In this document: positions 37,601-48,279 of the stretch, piece by piece
Numbering within the stretch: position 1 is the first letter of the stretch
Layout: each line of letters opens with the position of its first letter
Assembly (NCBI RefSeq): GCF_048128805.1
Contig: NC_136013.1
Span: forward strand, 6,828,102 to 6,892,101
Reading direction: 5' to 3'
Source: Centroberyx gerrardi
Lineage: Eukaryota > Chordata > Actinopteri > Beryciformes > Berycidae
Length of the DNA stretch: 64,000 bases
Translations under genes and position numbers: made by a program
Notes under the pieces: model-generated
Database searches by the model: none
What the model was told of the DNA's origin: nothing
Seen by the model: the letters and a program-made list of their open reading frames with translations, nothing else

Positions 37601-40600
37601 AGATTCAACTGCTGCTGTAATAGATGAAATTGAGAATGAAGATGTGGTACAGACAGATCAAGCTCCATTGGAAAAAGACTATCAGGTCATAGAGTATGCC
37701 ATTGATCAAGTTCAAGTTGAGGATCAAGACCAAATACCTGAAGTGGTGGAGGAATTACAAGCATTAACAGCCATTGATCAAGTTCAAGTTCAGGATCAAG
37801 ACCAAATGCCTGAAGTGGTGGAGGAATTACAAGCAGTAACAGCCACTGATCAAGTTCAAGTTGAGGATCAAGACCAAATACCTGAATTGGTGGAGGAATT
37901 ACAAGCATTAACAGCCGTTGATCAAGTTCAAGTTGAGGATCAAGACCAAATACCTGTAGTGGTGGAGAAAATACAAGCATTAACAGCCATTGATCAAGTT
38001 CAAGTTGAGGATCAAGACCAAATACCTGTAGTGGTGGAGGAAATACAAGCATTAACAGCCATTGATCAAGTTCAAGTTGAAGATCAAGACCAAATACTTG
38101 TAGTGGTGGAGGAATTACAAGCATTAACAGCCATTGATCAAGTTCAAGTTGAGGATCAAGACCAAATACCTGAAGTGTTTGAGGAATTACAAGCATTAAC
38201 AGCAGCCACTTTAAATTCAGAGGAGGGTAGTGCTCAAGTACTTGAAAAGCAAGTAATATCGGAGGACATCCCAGCAGCAGAAACCATTACAGATGAACCC
38301 AAACAGGTGGTGCATCTCATTGAAGTAAATGTTGACCTAGAAAAAGAAGATGAACTCCCAAGTATTACAATGGATGCTGCTAAAGTTGAGCATGTTCCTG
38401 AACTAGAAGTATTAGCATATGTTGTAAAACATGTCATAGATGAAGGGGAGGGTAGTGCTCACGAACTTGAAAGGCAAATGTTATTAGAAGACATTCCCAA
38501 ACCAGAAACTGACAACGCCATTACCTCAGTTACAGATGAAATTGAGGGTGAAGCTGTGGTACAACTAGTTCAAGCTCTAGAGATAAAAGAGGATCAGATC
38601 ATAGAAAACACCACTGATGATGTCCCACAAGATGTTCAAGTTGAGGATGAAGACCACATCCTTGAAGTGGTAGATGAGTTACAAACATTAACAGCTGTTC
38701 ACATAGCCTCTGTTAATCCTGAGGAAAGTAGTGTTCAGGTCCTCGAAAAGCAAGTTATATCTGAGGACATCCCAGCACCTTGTGCAGATAATGACTTTGC
38801 CTCAGTTACAGATGAGCCCATACAAGAAGTGCATCTCACTGACATCAATGTTGAGGGAGAAAAAGAAGGTGAACTTCCAGTTGTTAAGATGGAGGCTGTT
38901 GTAGTTGAGCATGCCCCAGTGATGCAAGTAATCACAAGTAATCTAACAGATGTAATAGTGTCAATACCTGATACTGCCATGGTGAAAACATCGGACATTC
39001 AAGAATCTTTGATAGACATAGTGGCAAATGAAGTAGAGTCCAAGGAGGCAATTGAGTCTATGATGACTGTAACACCAATTATTAATGATGATATAATTGA
39101 GACAGCAGAAGAAAGCAATGTGGTTGTGATGATGCATGTGCCATCACTACAGATTGAGGATAATCATAGAATTCAAGTGCAAGCGGTCAATGTTGATTTA
39201 CCGTCAGCTGAGACAACTGTTGAGACAATGCTTGAAGTGGGAGTATCAGAAGCCAAAGACGTCATAGTTTGTCAGGAAATCGATAATAAGGTAGAGAATC
39301 TCTCTGCCGCTCTGGAGATTGAAAAGGAAATAATCAATGAGGCAAATAAGGTTATTACTCAGGACGTTACTCAACATGTAATGGAGAACTTACCAGAAGC
39401 ATTACCTGAATCGGTGGTTGTTCAATCTTGTATGCAGAATGAATTTGTCATCCTGGAAGAAGTTGTAGAACTGCCAATTGCTGTACCAGAAGCAAGTAAG
39501 ATGGCTGAAAGTGAATTGGGTGAAGTAGGAGATCAAAAAGTGACAGAGGATAGCACTGGGACATTTAGTGAAAGACAAGCAGAAGGGCCTGCTGTCACCA
39601 GTGTTAACTCTGCCACTGCAAATGAACAGGAAGTGTCTGAAGATCACATGCACCCACCTCACATTCCAGGGAGTTTAGATGTCTCTATCCATGGTCTCAA
39701 AGAGGATTTGGAGGAAACTAAAGTTGAACAGGAAGCATCTGAAGATCACATGAACACACCATCTCTTCCAGGGAGTTTAGATGTCTCTATCCATGGTCTT
39801 AAAGAGGATTTGGAGGAAACTAAAGTTGAACAGGAAGCATCTGAAGATCACATGAACACACCACCTCTTCCAGGGAGTTTAGATGTCTCTATCCATGGTC
39901 TCAAAGAGGATTTGGTGGAAACTAAAGTTGAACTGAAAAAAACAGATGTAGGTATCATAGCAGAAAATGCAACATGTTCATCAGAGGAATTAGTTGTGAA
40001 GAAACTGACAGAAGACATAATGGACACACAAAGACCACAAACTGTCTCTTCGCTGATGGTTACACCCAGTAACACTGGACTAGTAGTACCTCAAAACACT
40101 GGATTAATTACATCAGTAGGTAATGTGGAATCCCCCTCAAGCCTTTCTTTAGAATTCAAACTTAATATACAGTTTGGGCAGGTAAAGGCTCCAGCTTCCC
40201 CACCGCCTATAATAGAGACAACCGAAACCCTGAAACAGATAGATGTGTCTGAGGTTGGGGTTCAGGTAACAGAAGCAGTAGAGCCTGCAAAAGAAATCGA
40301 AGCAGCAGAAAAAGCTGACAGCCAGAAACAGAAAGAACTATCTGAGGTTGCTGTTCAGGCAGAAATCACAGAACCAGCAACACAATTAGATTCAACAGAG
40401 AGAGCCGTGATCCTGAATAAACCAGTGCTGTTTGAAGTTGGCATCCAAGCAGTGCAAATGGCAGAACCAGTAGAGCAAATCACGTCAATAGAGACAGAGA
40501 TCCCCAGTCAGGCAGAGTTGTCTGAAGTCAGTGTCCAGGCAACAGAAACAATACAATCAGTAAGCCAAATAGAGACAACAAAAAGAGCTGTGTCAGCCAG

Positions 40601-40979
40601 TCAGCCAGTAATCTCTGCAATTTGTGTCCAAGAAACAAAAGCAGTAGAACCAGTTCAACAAATAGAGGAGGAACATGACCAGGATGTGTGGCTGGATGCT
40701 GAGGAAAATATCAACACTCAAGAAGGGACAGGGAAGTACCCTCTTGAAGCTGTGGCATCTCTAGAAAGTCAGACAGAAAATTACCTAGCAGAAAAAGAAA
40801 CACTTGACCATAAGTGTGAGATGGTTCAACATTCCCACATTGGGGAAGGAGAGAGTCAACAAGAAATGCCCAAAACAGGAGGCACATGTGTACTTGAGAG
40901 TGAAGGTGAAGATTTTGCTACTGCACTTGAGCATCCCGAAACTGCAACTGCAAATGTTACTACGATGCAATGGGATTAA
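31679..40979 (+). CDS. akap12: A-kinase anchor protein 12 (gravin/SSeCKS), 2181 aa
   Basis: Scaffold that places PKA, PKC, calmodulin and phosphatases at the membrane and cytoskeleton. Coding exons are 31679-31795, 34407-34506 and 34651-40979. The start MGDTQSAQ has Gly-2 and Ser-6, as needed for N-myristoylation. The conserved basic calmodulin/PKC-binding blocks are all present: VISPIKRFFTTGIF (from 281), VQGSPLKRLLSGSSLKKL (411), TWASFKKLVTPKKRVKR (about 483), TWKSLKRLVTPKRKAK (about 613) and FSIKKLLPGRKKRK (about 650), then the AVVPLSEFD motif. Human AKAP12 is about 1780 aa; the excess comes from acidic tandem repeats (residues 1089-1256, 1731-1832, about 1934-2079). The human RII-binding helix (KLVQNIIQTAVDQF) is not recognisable. 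A donor 30 bp past the stop (near 41010) and an acceptor near 41124 suggest a further 3'UTR exon. The large exon is intact. Confidence 0.96.
33795..34075 (-). mobile_element. tRNA-derived SINE in akap12 intron 1
   Basis: Read on the minus strand, the head has tRNA-like boxes (GGTAGCCACATAGTTAGAG and GATCACAAGCTCAAATCCC). They are followed by CACTCTCCCTCAATAACTAC and GGTGCCCTTGATTAAAGCAC, the conserved central part of fish V-type SINEs. Decayed; the same family as the copy at 43548-43885. Confidence 0.6.
37698..38201 (+). repeat. akap12: Seven in-frame 72-bp repeats inside akap12 (24 aa each)
   Basis: Unit starts lie at 37698, 37770 and every 72 bases to 38130, exactly seven units. The protein consensus begins AIDQVQVEDQDQIPEVVEEL and ends QALT. 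Units differ at only one to four residues, so the array is recent. It is strongly acidic with a heptad-like spacing of V/L/I. A single degenerate unit (VPQDVQVEDEDHILEVVDEL) sits further on, near 38618-38695. Confidence 0.97.
39624..39929 (+). repeat. akap12: Three in-frame 102-bp repeats inside akap12 (34 aa each)
   Basis: Units start at 39624, 39726 and 39828. Each contains SEDHMNTPxLPGSLDVSIHG, then LKEDLEETKV. DNA differences between units are very few, especially between the second and third. Confidence 0.97.
40233..40670 (+). repeat. akap12: Five degenerate ~93-bp repeats near the akap12 C-terminus
   Basis: About 31 aa each, built around SEVxVQxTExxEPxxQIxxxE. The five versions read SEVGVQVTEAVEPAKEI, SEVAVQAEITEPATQL, FEVGIQAVQMAEPVEQI, SEVSVQATETIQSVSQI and SAICVQETKAVEPVQQI. 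They are much older than the two arrays before them. Confidence 0.8.
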
Positions 40980-43423
40980 TTCTGTTCAACTTCAATGTCA
41001 GCAACTGGTAAGCCTCTCCACTGAATCTTGTTAGTGTCAAAGGAACACACAATTTTTGGGAGATTGGCTCGTTGATCAATATCCAAGGGAATTAATGTAT
41101 TGTTACACTTTTTTTATTTCTAGGTTGGACAATCAAAAAGAGGGCCATTCAAGCTTCTGGAAGAGTTTAAAAGGCCATCATAGAGAAGGATAAGCTACAA
41201 TAGAGGACAACTAGAGGAAGCAGCATTTTTCTGCTGTTATTTGCCATTATGTTCAACCAAAAGTATTAAAATAATCAAAAGTATTTTTTTATTTGTAAGA
41301 TTATTCCTATGCATATGATTTCAAAACATGAGATTCATGAGTGGGACCTAGCAGGAGAAGCACCAATCAGAAAAGTGCTTATCTTCTCAGGGGGGCATAA
41401 AGTATGCGATTTCAGAGGTGTGACACTGAACTACACCATCCACCATCAATACATTTACCCACTGTTGTTTGCTATGCAGCGTAATTTTGATTAGTAATCA
41501 TATCAGTTTCACTGTATGTACTACCTATGTCTCTTCAATCATAATTCATGTTTCCTTGAAATTATCTCTGTCTCATTCTCTCTCCTTTAAGGTAATGTAT
41601 GTACAGGTATTAGTTATTTCTAGATTAAGACAATTTGTTATCCACTCTGGCCTTTTTATGGAAAAAATGTTTCAGATACATTGTGTAAGTGTTCTCAAAT
41701 CATAACTGTAATTCATATTAACATAAAATATGTGACGCTGGTACAGCACATCATTGAAGATGTAATGTTAATTGCTGTTTATTTGACATTTCTCTGCTGA
41801 CAAAATGTAGGCTACTAGTATACTGTAGATATTTCACAGCACTTGATATGTAATCATTATCTATCTTCATAGACTGTGTTGTCATTCAGTAATATATGTT
41901 TAGTCATTTCACTCAAATACATTTTATTATTCCAAGGATCTATGCAGGTGAGCATCTGAACAATGGTTAACCAATAGGCAGACCTAAGCATATACTGCAG
42001 CAATAAGCAATATGGTATTAGATTATCTTGTACATGTTTTAATGCAAGGCTGGCAGAACTGTGTTCATTTTGTATCTATAGGAATTTCTACTGTTCCAAA
42101 TTTTGAAATGAAAGCATGAGAATGTTTGACTGCTTGGCTAGCATGGCACATCGCTGTTTTCTAAAATGTAATAATTACCAAATATTTTTAAATCGCATTA
42201 CAGAGACATAATTACAATTTAATAGCTTTCATATATATACAGAATCATTAATATATTATCAACAGAGCCTTAAATATTTAAACAATCAGGCAGATTTACT
42301 TTACCCATTTTATTTCCCATCTGTTTGTGTATGACTTGGTGAGCCTATAGTGTCAGTGAAGTGTGTGGCATGGGTGAGAGAAATATTATGTTTATGTGCG
42401 GCTTTTGAGTTGGCTGCTTTTCCTCTTTTAAAATTTTGTATCACTTATGAAACTGACAGAAAATTACATTCCTGCTGATCTGAAATTATGTCAACTAATA
42501 ACTAAATGCAAAACATAAAAGTTGTGTGTTTATATATTTCCAAGTGTTGATGAATTAAAATGTCATTGTAATTTTATTTGAATAAATAACTACCTGAAAG
42601 TTTTGAATACTGTCAAATAAATCTAATATGGTTCTGAGGTTACAGCAGAATTTGATCATTTTGATAGTCCTCAAGTTAATTTTAAAAAGTACAATTTATA
42701 AATATTAATTTAGATGGTACATTTCATGCAAATATTGAAACATTGATGGCTGGAAGGATTGCTGTAAAGTTCATTTATTTAAGCATACAGCAACAGTTAT
42801 AACTCATAAATACTTTGCTTATTGCATCTTCTATAACAAAGCACTCACAACTTGGAGCTCTTGGCCTTTGAAATATGGATTTATGTTTTGATGAATTTGG
42901 ATATATTCTCATTTCATGACTTGTATCTATTGCCGTTGTCTTCAACCCAACTAAGTCTTTTGAAAACCAGAATCTTGGCCTCTGAGGAAGACACTCAGCT
43001 CATAGACATTTGCACAGAATATAAAAAAATAACATTATCACAAGAAAGGAAATGCTTGAACACATAAATACAGCAAATGGAAAAACATGCCACTACAATT
43101 TCAGTCAACTGATCTGAATAGATCAAAAATTCCATTGACACACTTTTTCACAAAAGCAAAATAAACAGAAAATTTAATTATCAAATTCAAAATGCCCTTC
43201 ATACCTTGACATTCAGCAAAACAGTAAAGAAATGGTCGAAAAAAAATGTATTGCATGTTGTGGAAAGGTATACACAAGATGAACAGTAAGAAGTTCATAA
43301 ACATTTGGGTCCGTTTCATGATTTCTTATGCTTCCAGAAGACGTCACATGACTGAGTAGCTTTGTATAGTGCAGCACTCTCCCTTTACAGCTTCTAGTGC
43401 CCTTTTTTTAGTTGTGGAGATGT
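40980..43423. other. Converging 3' regions of akap12 and rmnd1
   Basis: Non-coding, AT-rich. A spliced akap12 3'UTR is likely here (donor TGGTAAGC near 41008, acceptor TTTATTTCTAG near 41124). Candidate poly(A) sites for akap12 include ATTAAA near 41263 and AATAAA near 42580. The rmnd1 3'UTR ends somewhere below 43423 on the minus strand; I could not choose its site. Confidence 0.5.
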
Positions 43424-46400
43424 TTAGAAGATCATTCTTCCAAGTTCAAACATAACCTTCAATGAAAGCGAAACAACAAATGTTATGTTATTGCATAAAG
43501 ACTGTATATATTTGTAAACAAAAAGGGACCACTGTAACCTAAAATTTGAGGCCTGTGGCGTCGAATTGGTTATTAAATTGGGATTGTGACCAGAAGGTCA
43601 CCAGCTTGAATCCCAAAACATCAAGGGAAATATGGCCAGAGAAAGTTAATGAATAATGCTCTCCCCTCATTAAATAACTACTGTAGACCTGCGCTTGAGC
43701 AAGGCACTTTATGCCCAACTGCTGCAGTGGCGCTGCTCAGTGGCCAACAGTGGAAGACTGGTTGCCAAGTGTAGATCCCAGGCTTGCCTGTGTGTAACTA
43801 TGAATGTGAAGCAGGGTGTTGGGGGTGTTAAAAAGAGCCTGTATGCTCCGCAAAACTTCTCTGAATGAATAAAGGTTAAAAATTGTAACTTAATTACTGT
43901 TGGAGCTGTTAAAAAAACACTTTTGCAAGTTCAAAAATTGCCTTCAGTGAAACCAAAATAGCAAAAGTCATATAGAAATATCAGACAAGGTGTGTCAAAG
44001 AGTGTGATCCTTCTTACCTCAATGGTGATAAGGATGACGATCATCCACTCTAACCTCAAGCTGTGCTTCTCACTCAGGTGGCTCCTCATGAGGTCTGTCA
44101 ACTGTGTGCAATGTTCCAGCTTCTCATTCACAACCTAAAACACAGAAAAAGTTTCTAGGATCTTGAGCACTTACAAAGTCAAACTCAGAAACAAAGCAAT
44201 TACCTCTATCACTGTCAAACAGAATGGGAAATAAACACAAGCCACCAGCCAAATGCTGGAAAATTCTGACTGTATCTTGTACATTTTTCTACTTTAGTAG
44301 CCACTCTGGCAGGTAACAAGGTAACAAGGTACAATCTGAGTGACAATGTCACTCAAAATATAACTACATCTACCAGCAGCAGAGCTTTAGTAATACTTCA
44401 CATGATAAATAAAAATCTGGACAAATTCTCATGTCCATACTAATATGTCAAGTGAAAAGAGAATTTCCCACATTGCTACTCCACATTATTATTACTAGGG
44501 TATATTGGCTTTAATTACATTGACTCTGCGGTTGATGCTGAGGAACTGGCAGGTCTTGTCATAAAGCTTTTCCAGGTTTTCTCGGTCCCAGTAGAAATCA
44601 GGTGTGATGAGCAAGTCAGACCTCAGGTTTATACAGTGTCTGTTATATCAGAGTAGAAGATAAATACAAAGGCTTTGGTTAGTAAATCCTAACATGAAAA
44701 GCTCAGGTTTATACAGTCTATTTATAATTAGTTTTAGCTTTACTAGGTTGTCACACGTAGTCAGATAATAAAAAATGAGGTAGGCTAAAAAGCTTAGGCA
44801 ATCAAAAAAAAGTATATGAAAGTCAATACATTTCTGTTATTTATAACTTGGCTGACAACCTGAATAGTCCTGATGTTGATTATAAAAAAAAACATCTGGT
44901 ATTGCAAGCTGGTTTAAACAAATATTACAGATAATTATTTGCAAATACTATCTGATCCACAAACAAACTGACACAAAGGTTTTTGTTGTTGAAACCACTA
45001 ACACAAAAATAGAAATGTTGCAAATCCTATGCTGTGAACTGATATTTTGAGCAAACTCAATTCACCTTAGAGCAAAGAGCTCTCCTATCTTCTGCATGAC
45101 CTCTGCCGAAGACAACTTAACTCTTTTACCAGACTTCAGCGTCTGTGTGGGGGAAAAACTAAATTAGGACATTAGCGACAAAGGGAGCACTGAGGTTTCC
45201 AGAATAATAAATCCTATACGCATGACTTGGCCCACACACAAACATCCATTACAATCAATTATTCATAATTTCATGGTGGTTGCTTTTAGTGTCCACGGTA
45301 CCTCTGGAATTGATTGAATTGACTCTACAAAGTCATCTAATGATACCTCCCATATCGCGAGCTTCACTGGAAAAGAAAGCAAACAAAAAGACCAAGAGGT
45401 TAGATTGGAGGAACAGGCTGAGTACAGTGCTACCACAAACAGTACTAGGTATACATTTGTAATGTATAGTTGAAGTGCAGCTATTCACCTGATAAACATA
45501 GTGCATTTGAAAATGCAAATTTCTCCAAAACGGCTTCATGTAGCTCTATCTTGTTGCTCAGAATGAAGTTGCCACGCTCAAGCTTTGAATTTCCCCTGCG
45601 GAAAAAACTTCAAATATTATAAAAAGGTACAGCAATTCTGGAAACACAAATGAACAAAAACAAAACAAAACAAATAGCAGAGAGAACATACTCTCCAACA
45701 GTGTAGTTGATCTCTTCATTTTCCCAGTGGACTAATGCGACTTCATAGGGCTGGATCTCATGATGCTCCAATATTCTCAGCACTTTCTTCATCTGTAAAG
45801 ACAGTGAGGCAAAGAAGTATGTTCCAATAGAAAAGAAGGCAACAATTATAATGAAGGAAACATAAGACTAACTTTTTTTTACCGTTTTGTCCTCGACATT
45901 CCAGAAAACTACTGAGCCTTCCCTGAAATGTTAGATTAGGGAAAGTCAGTCCATGATGCAAACATGACCATAACACTATACATTTTGCTTTGCACATTGT
46001 GTCATCTTTTTGCAGAGAATTTAGTGTCTGACAATTTATGTACATTACAAAGCCTGCATCAAAGCCTTTCTAAAATGGACGTCCTTGACAAAGTTCTACC
46101 TGAAGAAGAACATTAGAGCATCGTCGTCTGGTTTTGCTGCCATGTCTGTCAATATCACCAGCGCATTCGAGGCATCTGAAATTAAAACATGATTGTCAAA
46201 GAATGTGTGTTCAATATTTAATTGTTTCATGTATACATATCACAGTTCCATCCCGAGAAAGTTGTAATCTATGAATAATTTTCAGTCATACCTCTAGGTA
46301 GATCTACTTCATGGAAGCCATGGCTGATCAAGTCATGGCAAAGCGTTGGCAAATGATATTGATCTGCTGTTGCAAAGGCAATACACTGCATCATATCCTA

Positions 46401-46949
46401 CAGGGAAAGACAGGCTTGACTGAATCATTTGACAATCAACAAGCAATACATCAATAGATTGACAGATCAATCACTCATCTGACTGATGATTGGCTGAAGC
46501 ACCTTGTCCTCATCCTGGGAAGGCTGGTTGGTTCTGGATGGTTGTTTTGTTCTCGGCCCTTTGGGAACCCTCTTTCCAGGAATTGTCACTGGTTTCAAAC
46601 TTGATTTTAAAACTGATTTGACAAGGTTTGTTGAATACAGACGCTCCTGTCTACTCCTACATTTAGTCAGTACCCAAGGGTCAGCTAATAAGGTGCTGCT
46701 GACACTTTTTAACCCATGCGAAGCCGGTGGAACATGTTTTGTACAGCACTGCTGTTGATAATGAGTGTTTAAGTAACGGGTCCTTGGACAGATCCCTGAG
46801 GCAGACCAGGTTGAAAGAGTCCTAGGTTGGGATTCATACTTGTGTCGCTGGATAGGATGGGAGAGACTGGCCGAGGCAAACAGGCAGACTGGTCTCCTGT
46901 CCACTGGCCGCTGAACTCCCAGCCTGAACCACAAGGTCCGGAGAAGCAT
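43424..46949 (-). CDS. rmnd1: RMND1, mitochondrial translation support protein, 429 aa
   Basis: Inner-membrane protein (DUF155 / Sif2-Sif3 family) needed for mitochondrial translation. Eleven coding exons in order: 46503-46949, 46292-46397, 46100-46175, 45883-45922, 45692-45792, 45489-45595, 45302-45366, 45066-45142, 44519-44639, 44018-44134, 43424-43456; total 1290 bp. The start is [13 protein letters not shown]. An upstream GTG in frame is not a start. The first 130 residues are Arg/Ser-rich and poorly conserved, as for a mitochondrial targeting region. QPSRTNQPS matches human. [65 protein letters not shown] and [20 protein letters not shown] are near-identical to human; the last holds the C-terminal membrane helix. 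Human RMND1 is 449 aa. All residues of the conserved core are present. Confidence 0.97.
43548..43885 (+). mobile_element. V-type tRNA-derived SINE in rmnd1 intron 10
   Basis: The tRNA-like head (GTGGCGTCGAATTGGTTA, then GGTCACCAGCTTGAATCCC) is followed by the fish V-SINE core (CGCTTGAGCAAGGCACTTTA, then CCAACTGCTGCAGTGGCGC). The tail ends in GAATGAATAAAGGTTAAAAA. Nearly full length and in good condition. Confidence 0.8.
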
Positions 46950-46951
46950 CT

Positions 46952-46957
46952 TCACAT
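46952..46957 (-). promoter_or_regulatory. Start-stop uORF immediately before the rmnd1 start
   Basis: On the minus strand the leader reads CCATGTGAAGATGCTT: an ATG directly followed by TGA, two bases, then the main ATG (46949-46947). A ribosome that initiates at the first ATG terminates at once, next to the real start. Such minimal uORFs are known to stall or delay ribosomes in animals. Whether the first ATG is used is not shown. Confidence 0.75.
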
Positions 46958-46974
46958 GGACTGCTCTTCAAACA

Positions 46975-48279
46975 ACTAAAACACAGGAAACAGTTTTCAC
47001 TTGACTGGCACAAATTGCATCATGAAATGTCAAGCCACAGCAATGGCGCTCTGCTAAAATGTAGCAGTCTTACAGGGTTATGCAAACCTACTAATTTCTG
47101 TTCGCAAATATAATCCTTAATCTGAGACATTTTAAATCTTTACTATATAGGCTATACACAACAGATAACTTGGCCAATTCACCACACTTAACATGTGGCC
47201 AGCAATATTAGTAAGATTGACCTTGACGAAACTGGAATATCATTGAATATAACATTACAAGATCAATAATTGGGCTCGCTGTGAATAGCCCTAAAGTACT
47301 TTAGTATTACTAAAGTAATAAATGAACAACACATACCTAGTGTGAATTTCTCAGCAGTACACAGTATCATCCATATCAAGCTAGCAGGGCTAGCAGTGGG
47401 TAACTTAACACTACGAGTTAGAAATCTGTAGTTAGCAGTTAGCTTAACGGTGAATGAAAACTAAGCAATTCAAAGCAAGTCAGCGTTGATATTATTACAA
47501 AATGACTCACCAAGTCAAGCTTTACAAAACACAATGTTTGCACTAACTGTCATGCATGTCATGGTAAAAACGTTACCGTAACATTTCTGACAACTTGACT
47601 TGCAAGGTAAACAGTCGTGTGGGTTGCTAATAAAGTTTTGTTTGAACAGCCATTTCCTGTTTGGTTTGACGTCATTCCGTAGTTTTACGCACCGGCTTCT
47701 TGCCTTTGACCCTATTCCCTTTATTTTTTTTCACATAATGCAAGACAAAAAAAAACATCGTATAAAGGAGGAAAAAGATCATTATTGTGCGGGAACGTTA
47801 TTGTAGTTATTGTATTCTATATAGTTATTCTACAATAATTATTGTTCACGTCCTCAAAAAAATATCAAGTCGTCTTAGAAATCTTGCTTGGGCAACTCTT
47901 CTGTGCTAATAATACTTTTTAACAGTAGGAGTCATTTTTAATCAAATGATGGATATGTCATTTTAGAACAAAAGCCATCAGTTATGAATGAGTGAAAATG
48001 TCAGCGATGCTTGAAGTTTGGCTTACACGTGTTTCTTCTAGTATACTGTCCAGGTCCCGGTTTGAATCATATTTTATATACTTCATTCAAAGAGCTCAGT
48101 TTTTTTAACTGACTGGGTCTCCAGATGTCAGTCTCTGGAGTTTAGAATATTTATATTACAGCATATTACAGCACCCCCTCTGGTAAAACCCGGGCATATG
48201 TTTTGTGTTGCCTGGAGACTTCCTAAAACAGGAAATAGCCTAACTATCTACATACACTTACCTTAGACCAGCTGTTATT
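46975..48279. promoter_or_regulatory. Divergent promoter region of rmnd1 and ccdc170
   Basis: A minus-strand donor (GACTTG/GTGAGT, ending at 47514) and an acceptor (GTGTTTTAG near 46973) define a non-coding first rmnd1 exon of roughly 47514-47660. Its transcription would start about 0.6 kb from the ccdc170 start codon, on the other strand. The two genes therefore face away from each other and may share control elements. No individual site is claimed. Confidence 0.45.

Noticed and set aside
37687-38196. Long open frame on the minus strand with a repeating LQVFGLDPQLELDQWLL pattern
   Set aside because: It is the mirror of the akap12 24-aa repeat array. Open only because the repeated unit lacks stops in that frame.
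46950-46955. N-terminal Met-Lys extension of rmnd1
   Set aside because: The codon is GTG, and the nearest upstream ATG is followed at once by TGA.
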